A stretch of 64,000 nucleotides of DNA from positions 1,364,001-1,428,000 of the forward strand of contig OZ244825.1 of the NCBI GenBank assembly GCA_965220385.1, in the 5' to 3' direction. Shown one piece after another: positions 52,777 through 61,239 of the stretch. Numbering within the stretch: the first letter of the stretch is position 1; each line of letters starts with the position of its first letter. A program made the position numbers and the translations under genes. The notes beneath the pieces are model-generated. The model was not told where the DNA came from. It searched no databases and saw only the letters and a program-made list of their open reading frames with translations. The stretch is from PCPOR2b sp965220385 (GTDB taxonomy: Bacteria; Poribacteria; WGA-4E; PCPOR2b).

Positions 52777-53973
52777 GTGCAGAAAAGCGGTCAAAAAAGT
52801 ATCTATCGGATCTTAACCCCTATTCTGTTTCTCGCCGGGATTCTCTTTTTTACATTTCTCTCGCGGGTTGTATTTTCACCGCTGTTAGTACAGATTGAGG
52901 AAGAGCTGCATCTGTCCCACGCGAAGTCCGGTAGCCTGTTTCTCCTTATCTCTATCGGATTTGCACCAGTGATGCTGGGGTCCGGTTTCGTTTCCCAAAG
53001 GATTACACATCGTGGTACAATCCTACTTGCCTCAGTAATTTGTGGGTTGTCAGTGCTGATAATCGCATTCAGCCGGTCGCTGCTCGGAATCCAGACCGGC
53101 ATGGTACTACTCGGCATGGGGTCGGGGCTCTATTTTCCGTCGGCAATGGCAACGATGACCCGTCTGGTTGATCCAGAGCACTGGGGAAAAGCGATTTCCC
53201 TGCACGAGGCTGGTCCGACGATGGGCTATGTCTTAGCACCAATTGTTGCAGAATTGGGATTAACTTTTACATCATGGCGAGGTGTCTTGATAATTGTCGG
53301 TGTTGGCGGATTGATGATGGCGGCGATATTCGCGCTTTTTGGACAAGGCGGCAGATTTGCCGGTGAGCCGCCGCGCTTGGATAATGTCGGACGCATCTTT
53401 TACCAACCATCATTTTGGGTTATTGCGGTCCTAATGAGTCTGGCTTGCGGCGCGAGTGTCGGGGTTTATGCAATCCTCCCAGTCTACCTTATCAGCGAAC
53501 AAGGGCTAGACCAAGGGTTGGTGAACACCCTCGTAGGGGTATCCCGGATCTCTGGACTTGTGGCTGTTTTTCTCGCTGGCTGGTTGGCGGATCGCTTTGG
53601 CGCAAAGCGGGTTATGGGAGGGGTTTACACGGCAACGGCTATTCTGACGGGGTTGATGGGATTCGGTCAAAAGATTGTCCTGATAACTGTGGTATTTCTC
53701 CAACCGGCGGTCGTTTCCGCCTTCTTCCCGGTGGCACTGCTGGGGCTGGCAAATGTAGGACCTCCCAAGACCCGCAATGTGGCTGTCTCCTTGATGATCC
53801 CCTTTGTTTACCTATTCGGTGGTGGGGTCGTTCCCGCAGGCATGGGGGTTGTGGGAGAATACTATGGATTTGCCCTCGGTTTCCTGCTGATGGGTGGATT
53901 ACTCCTAATTAGCTTGTGTCTCCTACTGTTCCTGCAGGACCGACCGCATCCAGTACCCGACGCAAACGGATAG
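52777..53973 (+). CDS. MFS transporter
   Basis: A 398-residue, roughly 12-helix transporter. Between helices 2 and 3 lies the SQRITHRGTIL loop and after helix 8 the typical AGWLADRFGAKRVMG loop. The start is GTG (QKSGQKSIYRILTPIL). It sits in the middle of the catabolic island, 54 bp before an enolase-superfamily dehydratase, so uptake of a sugar or sugar acid is the likely role. Confidence 0.85.
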   Translation: MQKSGQKSIYRILTPILFLAGILFFTFLSRVVFSPLLVQIEEELHLSHAKSGSLFLLISIGFAPVMLGSGFVSQRITHRGTILLASVICGLSVLIIAFSRSLLGIQTGMVLLGMGSGLYFPSAMATMTRLVDPEHWGKAISLHEAGPTMGYVLAPIVAELGLTFTSWRGVLIIVGVGGLMMAAIFALFGQGGRFAGEPPRLDNVGRIFYQPSFWVIAVLMSLACGASVGVYAILPVYLISEQGLDQGLVNTLVGVSRISGLVAVFLAGWLADRFGAKRVMGGVYTATAILTGLMGFGQKIVLITVVFLQPAVVSAFFPVALLGLANVGPPKTRNVAVSLMIPFVYLFGGGVVPAGMGVVGEYYGFALGFLLMGGLLLISLCLLLFLQDRPHPVPDANG

Positions 53974-54042
53974 ATAAGAGGCTATCGGGGTTACGCTTGA
54001 TGTAAAGTAGTATCTGTTAATTTTGAAATGAGGTCAACGAAC

Positions 54043-55170
54043 ATGAAAATCCGAAATATACAAGCCTTCCCGCTCGCGTATCCCGAACCGCACTACAAAG
54101 GCATTGAACGGTATATTACCCTTGCACGCGTGGAAACGGAAGACGGAACGGTCGGTTGGGGGGAATGTATTTCGCAGTTCCGAGAGGCGGCACTTGCAAC
54201 CAAGGTTATTATTGAAGAGGGTTTAGCCCCATTGCTTGTTGGTGAGGATGCTATAGATGTTGATCGACTCTGGCATACAATGCTCTCACGGATATGGTGG
54301 TATGGGCCTGAAGGAATTGCAGCGTTTGCTGTGAGCGCCATAGACATGGCACTCTGGGATGTCAAAGGAAAAGCCTTGGGGGTACCGGTCTGTCGATTGC
54401 TAGGTGGGCAGTTGCACGACAAGGTTGTCGCTATGGCATCTTTTATCTTCGACATGGAGGATTTCGACTGGACGCTCAACGAATTTCGCTTTCTCCGTGA
54501 AGAAGGATACCAGGTCGTTAAAGCTGGCTGGGGGATGCGGCCAGAGGCACTCTTCGGTCAAAACCGGGAGCGTGATATCGAAGTTGTTCGGCAGGTGCGG
54601 CAGGTGATCGGAGACGATCTCGAGCTGATTGTTGACACCCCCGGACATCACAGACTCTGGGATGTCCCGACCGCTATTCAACGTTTCCGAGATCTTGAAC
54701 CGTATCGACTCAGATGGATCGAACAACCCTTGCCACCTGACGATCTTGAAGGGCATGCCCGACTTCGGGCGGCAGTTGCTACGCCCATTGGTACAGGCGA
54801 GGACGAGTGGAACATCGAGAGTTACCGCCGTCTCATCCAATCGGGAGGCGTCGATGTCGTGCAGATTGATCCCGGCCGTTGCCACGGAATCACCGGTTCT
54901 CTTCATGTTATCAAACTTATCGAAGCGGAAAATCTGGAATTCAGTTTTCATACCTGGAGCAGTGCGCTTAACACAGCTGCCAGCGTGCATCTGCTCGCTG
55001 GTTCGATACATGGCGTAGCCATGGACCTCAAACCGCACGAATCGCCAATGCAACACGAACTGATCAGCGATCCGTGGATTCAAGAGGACGGTTATCTCGC
55101 TGTGCGTGAAACCCCTGGCTTGGGGGTCCATGTGCGGGAAGATATTGTACAAAAGTATCTCTTTGGTTAA
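54043..55170 (+). CDS. mandelate racemase/enolase-superfamily dehydratase
   Basis: A 375-residue protein from ATG 54043 (a GAGGT site; an ATG 15 bases earlier lacks one). Capping domain 1-120, then a barrel with VVKAGWG near 160 (base Lys), metal ligands in IVDTPGHH near 196, the Glu in WIEQPLPPDD near 226, and GTGEDEW near 250. The catalytic His lies in FHTWSSA near 303. This His places it in the mandelate-racemase subgroup, which includes acid-sugar dehydratases for galactonate, fuconate, rhamnonate or gluconate. ROK and SIS genes follow. Substrate unknown. Confidence 0.87.
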   Translation: MKIRNIQAFPLAYPEPHYKGIERYITLARVETEDGTVGWGECISQFREAALATKVIIEEGLAPLLVGEDAIDVDRLWHTMLSRIWWYGPEGIAAFAVSAIDMALWDVKGKALGVPVCRLLGGQLHDKVVAMASFIFDMEDFDWTLNEFRFLREEGYQVVKAGWGMRPEALFGQNRERDIEVVRQVRQVIGDDLELIVDTPGHHRLWDVPTAIQRFRDLEPYRLRWIEQPLPPDDLEGHARLRAAVATPIGTGEDEWNIESYRRLIQSGGVDVVQIDPGRCHGITGSLHVIKLIEAENLEFSFHTWSSALNTAASVHLLAGSIHGVAMDLKPHESPMQHELISDPWIQEDGYLAVRETPGLGVHVREDIVQKYLFG

Positions 55171-55182
55171 GAGTATTTTCAA

Positions 55183-56148
55183 ATGAAATCACATGTTGTC
55201 GGCATTGACATCGGTGGGACGAAACTTGCCACTGTCCTCGCTGATAAAGATGGGAACATCCTTCAGAAGGTGCGAAAGCCGACTGAGTCAGAAAAAGGAC
55301 CTCAACATGCGGTGCAGCTGCTGTTGGGTATGGTTGATGAGGTGCTTAATCTGAGTGGGCTAGTCCGTGAAGAAATCTCAGGCATCGGTGTGAGTTGTGG
55401 CGGACCTCTTGACACGAAAACCGGGGTTGTCTACTCACCGCCGAATTTGCCGGGATGGGATGCACTGCCGTTGAAGGACATGATCGAGTCGGAGTTCCAT
55501 ATTCCGACGGTTCTTGAGAATGATGCAAATGCCAGCGCACTCGCGGAAGCGAGATTTGGGGGCGGACGTGGCTACGATTACGTCCTCTACATGACAATGA
55601 GCACAGGCATCGGCGGCGGCATTATCGCCAATGGGAAGATCTATCACGGCGCAAATGACAGTGCTGGAGAGGTAGGTCACCAGATCCTACTCCCCGACGG
55701 CCCTCTTTGCGGGTGTGGCAAGCAGGGGTGCCTCGAAGCCCTGTGTTCAGGTCCCTCAATTGCGCGTCGTGCCCAGGAGGCGATCGCAGATCAGTCGAAC
55801 ACAAACATCTTAAAGCTCGCCGGTGGACAGCTTGACGGTGTCAGGTCAGAACATGTGCTCCAAGCCGCACGAAATGGCGATGCCTTGGCGGTTGCGCTGA
55901 TGGAAGAAACTGCCTACTATATGGGTTGGGGAATCGCGAATCTCGTCAATATCTTAAACCCCCAAATTGTGCTACTCGGAACAATCGCCGTCGCTGCCGG
56001 GGATTTGCTACTTAACCCCATCCGACGCACCGTAGCGGAGATGGCAATGCAGCGCCCCTCAGAGGCGGTGAAAATCATGCCTGCTGAATTGGGTGATTCC
56101 ATCGGGGATCTCGCCGCAATTTCGTTGGTGATTGGAACTCCGGATTAA
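55183..56148 (+). CDS. ROK family sugar kinase
   Basis: A 321-residue ROK protein without a helix-turn-helix, so a kinase rather than a repressor. It has the ATP motif GIDIGGTKLATVLADKDG at 7-24, the catalytic Asp in LENDANASALAE near 107, and the zinc-binding segment GEVGHQ...CGCGKQGCLEA near 162-186 that defines ROK kinases. Likely substrate is glucose, fructose, mannose or N-acetyl sugars. It begins 12 bp after the dehydratase stop, and a phosphosugar-isomerase-like gene follows 55 bp on. Confidence 0.91.
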   Translation: MKSHVVGIDIGGTKLATVLADKDGNILQKVRKPTESEKGPQHAVQLLLGMVDEVLNLSGLVREEISGIGVSCGGPLDTKTGVVYSPPNLPGWDALPLKDMIESEFHIPTVLENDANASALAEARFGGGRGYDYVLYMTMSTGIGGGIIANGKIYHGANDSAGEVGHQILLPDGPLCGCGKQGCLEALCSGPSIARRAQEAIADQSNTNILKLAGGQLDGVRSEHVLQAARNGDALAVALMEETAYYMGWGIANLVNILNPQIVLLGTIAVAAGDLLLNPIRRTVAEMAMQRPSEAVKIMPAELGDSIGDLAAISLVIGTPD

Positions 56149-56203
56149 CCCAAACGAATCTTGCAAAACTAGGCATGATCCAATTGAGTGTTGGAGATAG
56201 TTC

Positions 56204-56764
56204 ATGGAACGTATCCAAGAATATATTTCACATTTACAAGGCGTCCTAGACCGCCTTTCTCTACCCGATGTCCGTCAATCTATCGATCTCGTGATGCAGG
56301 CATATCATGCGGATCGCCAAATCTTTGTCATCGGCAACGGCGGCAGCGCATCTACCGCCTCACATATTGCTACCGACTTAGGCAAAGGAACCAGTCTGCC
56401 CGACGTGCGTCGCTTTCGGGTAATCAGCTTAACGGATAATGTCTCAACGATGACGGCGTGGTCGAACGATGTGTGTTACGAAGATGTTTTTCTTGAACAA
56501 CTCAAAAACTTGGTCAACCCCGGTGATCTTGTGATCGCTATCAGCGCGAGCGGAAACTCTGAAAATATCATTCGCGCCATTCGTCATGCCAAAGATGTAG
56601 GTTGTAAAACTATCGGTTGGACCGGGTTCGGCGGTGGGCAACTTCAACAGCTGGCAGATGTCAGTGTTGTTGTAGACAGCCATGAATATGGGCCTGTTGA
56701 AGATGTGCACCTCATCCTTAACCACATCCTGCATGCGTGGATTCGTAAAGAGCTTGGGGGTTGA
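56204..56764 (+). CDS. SIS-domain phosphosugar isomerase (GmhA-like)
   Basis: A 186-residue SIS protein with the phosphosugar-binding GNGGSASTASHIATDLGKG segment near 45-63, ISASGNSENIIRAI near 107-120 and a closing LNHILHAWIRKE. This is the layout of sedoheptulose-7-phosphate isomerase (GmhA) and related phosphosugar isomerases. GGAG precedes ATG 56204. It follows the ROK kinase, so a kinase/isomerase pair acting on the same phosphorylated sugar is plausible. Confidence 0.85.
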   Translation: MERIQEYISHLQGVLDRLSLPDVRQSIDLVMQAYHADRQIFVIGNGGSASTASHIATDLGKGTSLPDVRRFRVISLTDNVSTMTAWSNDVCYEDVFLEQLKNLVNPGDLVIAISASGNSENIIRAIRHAKDVGCKTIGWTGFGGGQLQQLADVSVVVDSHEYGPVEDVHLILNHILHAWIRKELGG

Positions 56765-56873
56765 GAATCAGTATGATACTCTGTTTCGCCTCCTCGTCGT
56801 AACGAACGCGACAGTACCCGTCCTGCTAAATGAGTAACGGTGCAGGCCAATAGAAAACTGAAAGGAAAAACAC

Positions 56874-57773
56874 GTGGAATATCGACGACTCGGACGTACA
56901 GAGTTAGAGGTGTCAGAACTCGGTTTCGGCGCATGGCACATCGGGTGGACATCACCGGAGGAGGGAGATGACGTCGGACGACTCCTCAACCGTGCCCTCG
57001 ACGCTGGAGTCAATTTCATTGATTCATCAGCGGCATACCGTTGGAGCGAGGAATTAATTGCCAAATACATCGGTCATCGGCAAGACCAGTTTTACTTTGC
57101 TACCAAGTGCGGCTCCTGGCGTGTGCAACAGCCGGATGGTGAGTGGGTACAAACCTTGGATTACTCGGCTAAAGCCATTGAGCCACAAATTGACCGGAGT
57201 CTACAGCGTCTGAACACCGACTGTATTGACATCATGCAACTACATAGTCCCAGTTATGATGATGTGGCGTTTGGTGACGGGTTGGAGGGTTTGAAGAAGG
57301 CACAGAAAGCGGGAAAAGTGCGTTTCATCAGCCTCTCGGCAGACGGGGATGCTGCGCGCAAAGCAATCGAGATTGGTGAATACGACACGCTGCAGCTCAC
57401 ATATAATGTGTTTCAGCAGGAACCTGCGGACGTCATCGCTGCTGCGCGCGAGAAGGATATGGGTATTATCATTAAAGGTCCGATCGCAAACGCCGTCTAT
57501 GAGACATCACAACCCGATGAAGGTAATTCCGTAATATGGCACAATGCCCGGAAGATTCTTGCCCCGGAGGTGATAGGTGACATTTCTCGCGTAGAGGCTT
57601 CGCTGCGGTGGCTGCTGTGTGATTCAACCGTACACACCGCCATCGTAGGCACCACCAACATTGACCACTTCGAGGACAACCTCGCCGCCGCAGAACGTGG
57701 TCGCTTACCTGATGATACGTTGCAGGAAATAAGGCATCGGTACGAGCAAACAATGGCGGACAGTGCTGAATAG
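56874..57773 (+). CDS. aldo/keto reductase
   Basis: A 299-residue NADPH-dependent reductase. The start is GTG with AAGGA 8-9 nt upstream. The catalytic tetrad is visible: Asp in NFIDSSAAYRWSE near 48, Tyr in the same loop near 53, Lys in FYFATKCG near 78 and His in DIMQLHSP near 117. Reduces sugar aldehydes or ketones. It precedes the candidate selenoprotein gene by 68 bp in the same direction. Confidence 0.9.
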   Translation: MEYRRLGRTELEVSELGFGAWHIGWTSPEEGDDVGRLLNRALDAGVNFIDSSAAYRWSEELIAKYIGHRQDQFYFATKCGSWRVQQPDGEWVQTLDYSAKAIEPQIDRSLQRLNTDCIDIMQLHSPSYDDVAFGDGLEGLKKAQKAGKVRFISLSADGDAARKAIEIGEYDTLQLTYNVFQQEPADVIAAAREKDMGIIIKGPIANAVYETSQPDEGNSVIWHNARKILAPEVIGDISRVEASLRWLLCDSTVHTAIVGTTNIDHFEDNLAAAERGRLPDDTLQEIRHRYEQTMADSAE

Positions 57774-57841
57774 GAATTACCACGCCTTCTGAACTCAAAG
57801 AAAGGAACGCAACGCTTTACGCCTTCGCGTTGGAAAAAAAC

Positions 57842-58705
57842 ATGATACGCTATGCTTTTATAGTGCTGTTTTTGGTTTCGGCAGCGCCTATCTTGGAGGG
57901 TTTGGAGGTGGGCGATAGTGTCTTGCGGACACCTATTACATCCGGTGACGCGGAGATTAAGTTCACAGATTACCACGGGAAATCTAACCTTATCGTCGTA
58001 AGTGATGGATTGAACTACGCAGAGTTCAATGCCCAATTGCAGCAAAGAGCGGACACCTTTGAAACAAAGTATGATGCGGCCATCTTACGTTTGTCGACGG
58101 GAAGCGAAATCATTGTCATTGACAAATCGGGATACGTGCGTTGGAAGTCCGCCGCCGATGCCGGTTTGGCGCAGTCTGCAATTGGAGAACTCGAAACCGA
58201 GTTGGTAAAACTCAAACGCGATGAGCCGCTTCCAATCGGCTTGCAAGCGCCAGATTTCAGGCTTGCCGACGCCGATACTGGTCTCCTTGTCAGCCTTTCC
58301 CAATTCAAAGGAAAGAAGCATGTGTTGGCGACACTGCTGCTACAGACCTACTGACCAAGTTGTGCCAATTTTACGTCGCAGTTTGCGGCGAATCGTCAGT
58401 TGTTTAATGAGAAATATGACACCACCGTTGTTGCTATAAAACCCGAACCGAAACCAATCGTCCGTCGCTTCAAAGATCCGGTAACAATGGACCTACCACT
58501 CTTGGCTGATCCCGGCTCATCCATCCACGAAGCGTACGGGATCGTCAAACCGTATCGGTTTCACAACCGGGACATGTACCTGCCAGCGACACTCCTTATC
58601 GATAAGCAGGGCGTTTTGAGATGGTTGTACATTGGCAAGAAAAACTCTGACCGGCCCAGGCTAGATCTGATAATCGAGCAACTTGAAAAATTGAACGCTG
58701 AATGA
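57842..58705 (+). CDS. candidate selenoprotein: exported redoxin with TGA-encoded residue in a U-P-S-C site
   Basis: Reading from ATG 57842 (MIRYAFIVLFLV, signal peptide) through one in-frame TGA at 58352-58354 gives 287 residues. The N-terminal third (25-100) resembles a degenerate thioredoxin-fold domain ending in EIIVIDKSGYVRW. Then comes a full AhpC/TSA-type redoxin (GLQAPDFRLADADTG, LSQFKGKK, LATLLLQTY-U-PSC, VAIKPEPK, LLADPGSSIHEAYG, ATLLIDKQGVLRW). The TGA falls at residue 171, the first position of the U-P-S-C motif, where redoxins normally have Cys or Thr. Reading frame, domain order and spacing are intact on both sides. A hairpin matching the bacterial SECIS consensus starts 17 nt beyond the TGA. 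If Sec is inserted, the protein is an extracytoplasmic thiol/peroxide oxidoreductase; otherwise the gene is broken at the active site. Confidence 0.78.
58352..58354 (+). promoter_or_regulatory. in-frame TGA, candidate selenocysteine codon
   Basis: The TGA lies between ACC-TAC and CCA-AGT-TGT, giving Thr-Tyr-Sec-Pro-Ser-Cys. There is no frameshift: the two halves of the gene are in the same frame with no other stop before 58703. A Cys codon (TGT or TGC) differs by one base. Confidence 0.75.
58371..58392 (+). promoter_or_regulatory. candidate bacterial SECIS hairpin
   Basis: CGTCGC (58374-58379) pairs with GCGGCG (58385-58390) over six pairs (one U-G) around the loop AGUUU (58380-58384). TT/AA outside the stem (58371-58372 with 58391-58392) extends it by two pairs with a bulged A at 58373. 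The loop begins 25 nt after the TGA, inside the 16-37 nt range described for bacterial SECIS elements, and its second base is G, also as required. Identified by eye. Confidence 0.6.
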
Positions 58706-58721
58706 ATTATAGGAGCACACC

Positions 58722-59969
58722 ATGACTTCAAAAGATTCTATCGTCAAAGATGTTGAGCGGATTGTACTGAATGTGCCATTCCATCCACGTTGCGCCCATG
58801 TAAAAGAGGTAAGAGTTTCCGACTGGTCCGTCGTGGAGTTGTGCAAAGTAACTACGGCATCCGGAGTTACTGGAATCGGAGAAACACTTCCGCACTATAC
58901 GTGGGGACGATCAGGAGACGAACAGTTTAATCGAGTGCGCGACCGGAACATCTTCGATTTCCTTATGGACGATAGTCTCGGCGCGGGTCTACAGATGGCA
59001 CTGTTCGACGCTGCCGGAAAGCTGTTAGACGTACCCTGTCATCGCCTCATGGGAGCGCAGTACCGCGAGGCGTGCCCCGTGTCTTGGTGGGCGCAGGATA
59101 TGAAACCGGAAGAGTGGGCAGCGGAGGCAAAGACGGCGGAGGCACAGGGATTCACCAATATCAAGGTAAAAGCGCGGCCCTGGTTCGACATCGATCAGCA
59201 GTTAGCATCGGTATGCGAAGCGGTATCACCCCACTTTAAATTAGATGCTGACTTCAACGGGTTACTCCTCGGTGTGGACTTGGCAGCACCACTGATCAGC
59301 CAGCTCGAACAGAAATACAGCAACTTGGCGATAGTGGAATCCCCTATCCCGCAAGAGGATGTGGCGGGAAATGTACTGCTCCGACAGAAGATCCGTACCC
59401 CGATCGCCATGCACATGGGGAATCCGCCTGTAATGACAGCAATCAACGAAGGTGTGTGTGACGGATTTGTCATTGGTGGCGGTGTCAACCGTACACTGAA
59501 AGACGGTATTCTGGCAGAACGGGCGCAAATGCCATTCTGGTTACAGATGGTGGGGACAGGATTGACTACCATGTTCTCCGTACATCTGGGCGCGGTGTTG
59601 GAGAGTGCCCGCTGGCCCGCCATCCCGTGTATCAATATCTTTTCGCACAACCTACTCAAAGAGTTTAAGGTCGAGGGCGGACAGGTAAAAGTGCCGCAAG
59701 CGCCGGGTCTCGGTGTAGAACTCGACTGGGATGCGATCGAGGGGTTCCGGGTCGAACCCGATTTCAAGAAACCGGTTGCACGTCAGATTCACACCATTCT
59801 CTGGCCCGACGGACGACAAACACACTATCCCGATGGTGGGTATCGTGCAGTCTTCCTGGCGGGCAAACTTCCGCCATTTCTGCCGGGCATCTCCTTAGAG
59901 CGTCGCTTGGATGACGGTTCGGCGGAGTTTGACCAGGAGTATCGAAAACTATTCCCCGAAGCAAATTGA
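58722..59969 (+). CDS. enolase-superfamily protein (muconate-lactonising/dehydratase-like), variant metal site
   Basis: A 415-residue protein, AGGAG before ATG 58722. The K-x-K base motif is IKVKARPW near 147, the first metal Asp is in FKLDADFNG near 170 and the second ligand Glu in AIVESPIP near 205. The third ligand, usually Glu or Asp in an ALDE/GDE strand, is not seen: the strand reads IAMHMGNPP near 228. So it is either a changed metal site or a non-canonical member. The following gene, an iron alcohol dehydrogenase, starts 39 bp after its stop. Substrate unknown. Confidence 0.75.
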   Translation: MTSKDSIVKDVERIVLNVPFHPRCAHVKEVRVSDWSVVELCKVTTASGVTGIGETLPHYTWGRSGDEQFNRVRDRNIFDFLMDDSLGAGLQMALFDAAGKLLDVPCHRLMGAQYREACPVSWWAQDMKPEEWAAEAKTAEAQGFTNIKVKARPWFDIDQQLASVCEAVSPHFKLDADFNGLLLGVDLAAPLISQLEQKYSNLAIVESPIPQEDVAGNVLLRQKIRTPIAMHMGNPPVMTAINEGVCDGFVIGGGVNRTLKDGILAERAQMPFWLQMVGTGLTTMFSVHLGAVLESARWPAIPCINIFSHNLLKEFKVEGGQVKVPQAPGLGVELDWDAIEGFRVEPDFKKPVARQIHTILWPDGRQTHYPDGGYRAVFLAGKLPPFLPGISLERRLDDGSAEFDQEYRKLFPEAN

Positions 59970-60008
59970 TGGCATCTGCCTAACCGCTTATCGGCTAAGG
60001 AGCAGCGG

Positions 60009-61199
60009 ATGAATTTCTCAAACTCAACGGTATCGTCCTTCACGATTCCACCAACCGTCGTGACTGGCATCGGCGCAGCGGAACAGGTCGGTCAACACGC
60101 GAAGCGGTTGGGGGGACGCAAGGCACTGGTGGTCACCGATCCGGGCATCGTGGAACTTGGGTATGTTGATGGAATTGTGAAGCAGCTCGGAGCTGCCGGA
60201 ATAAACGCATCAATCTTTCAGGATGTAACGCCCGATCCCACCTTAGAAAACGTCAATGATGGTTGGGACCAGCACCGAAACGAAGATTGCAACCTGATTG
60301 TCAGCATCGGTGGTGGCAGTGCGATTGACTGCGGGAAAGGTATCGCCGTGAAATTGACCAACGACGACCCACTCGCGGAGTATATGGGGGTAGACAAGAT
60401 TCCCAATCGCGGCGCACCCCTTATCGCTATTCCTACGACGGCCGGAACCGGCAGTGAATGTACAAAAGTCACCGTCCTTACCGACACCGAGCGGAATGTT
60501 AAGATGATGCTCAGCAGCCCGTGTCTGTTAGCACAGGTCGCGCTCATCGACCCCCTCTTATCGCTGACGACGCGACCAGGTCTTACGGCAGCAGTCGGCG
60601 TTGACGCCTTGACCCACGCAATCGAAGCCTATATATCAAATCGAGCACAGCCGATTACCGACGCACTATCACTGAAGGCAATTCGTCTGATTTCCGGTTC
60701 GATGCGCCAAGCGTGGGCAAATGGTGAGAACATTGAAGCACGGACGGATATGATGATTGGAGCGTCCATTGCTGGTATGGCGTTTAGCAACTCATCCGTT
60801 GCGCTTGTGCACGGCATGTCTCGCCCGATCGGTGCGTACTTCCACATCCATCACGGCCTATCGAATTCCGTCCTGCTCTTAGATGTCATGGAATTTAGCG
60901 TGGTTGGGACCCCTGACCGTTTTGCGGATATTGCACGCGCGATGGGTGAACCGACGGAGGGATTGTCTCTGATGGGGCAGGCGGATCGAGCGATCGCATC
61001 GGTAGAACGGCTAATTGACGATATCCAGATGCCACGCTTGGGAGAGATTGGTATTGACCTGGACAAGTTTGAGGCGGTCGTTGATCAGATGGCATCGGAC
61101 GCGATAGCAAGTGGTAGTCCCGCTAATAATCCGCGCCAACCATCACATGAAGAGATTGTTGCCCTATATCGGAGATGCTTCGCGGAGCGGAAAACGTAA
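60009..61199 (+). CDS. iron-containing alcohol dehydrogenase
   Basis: A 396-residue group III dehydrogenase. NAD site SIGGGSAIDCGKGIAV near 99-113, TTAGTGSECTK near 142, and Fe/Zn ligands DALTHAIEAY (Asp, His) near 199 and VHGMSRPIGAYFHIHHG near 264-281 (two His). It oxidises or reduces a small alcohol, glycerol-like or lactaldehyde-like substrate. AAGGAG precedes ATG 60009. It is the last plus-strand gene of the catabolic island. Confidence 0.92.
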   Translation: MNFSNSTVSSFTIPPTVVTGIGAAEQVGQHAKRLGGRKALVVTDPGIVELGYVDGIVKQLGAAGINASIFQDVTPDPTLENVNDGWDQHRNEDCNLIVSIGGGSAIDCGKGIAVKLTNDDPLAEYMGVDKIPNRGAPLIAIPTTAGTGSECTKVTVLTDTERNVKMMLSSPCLLAQVALIDPLLSLTTRPGLTAAVGVDALTHAIEAYISNRAQPITDALSLKAIRLISGSMRQAWANGENIEARTDMMIGASIAGMAFSNSSVALVHGMSRPIGAYFHIHHGLSNSVLLLDVMEFSVVGTPDRFADIARAMGEPTEGLSLMGQADRAIASVERLIDDIQMPRLGEIGIDLDKFEAVVDQMASDAIASGSPANNPRQPSHEEIVALYRRCFAERKT

Positions 61200-61239
61200 T
61201 TCTTTTCTGGCATATACTTCTCAGGGTGATCGGCTGCGT

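Noticed and set aside
54400..55182. 260-codon minus-strand frame opposite the dehydratase gene
   Set aside because: It has no conserved motif, and the plus-strand enzyme has full catalytic residues.
57842..58354. Short truncated redoxin ending at the TGA
   Set aside because: The sequence after the TGA continues the same domain in the same frame, which a truncated protein would not explain.
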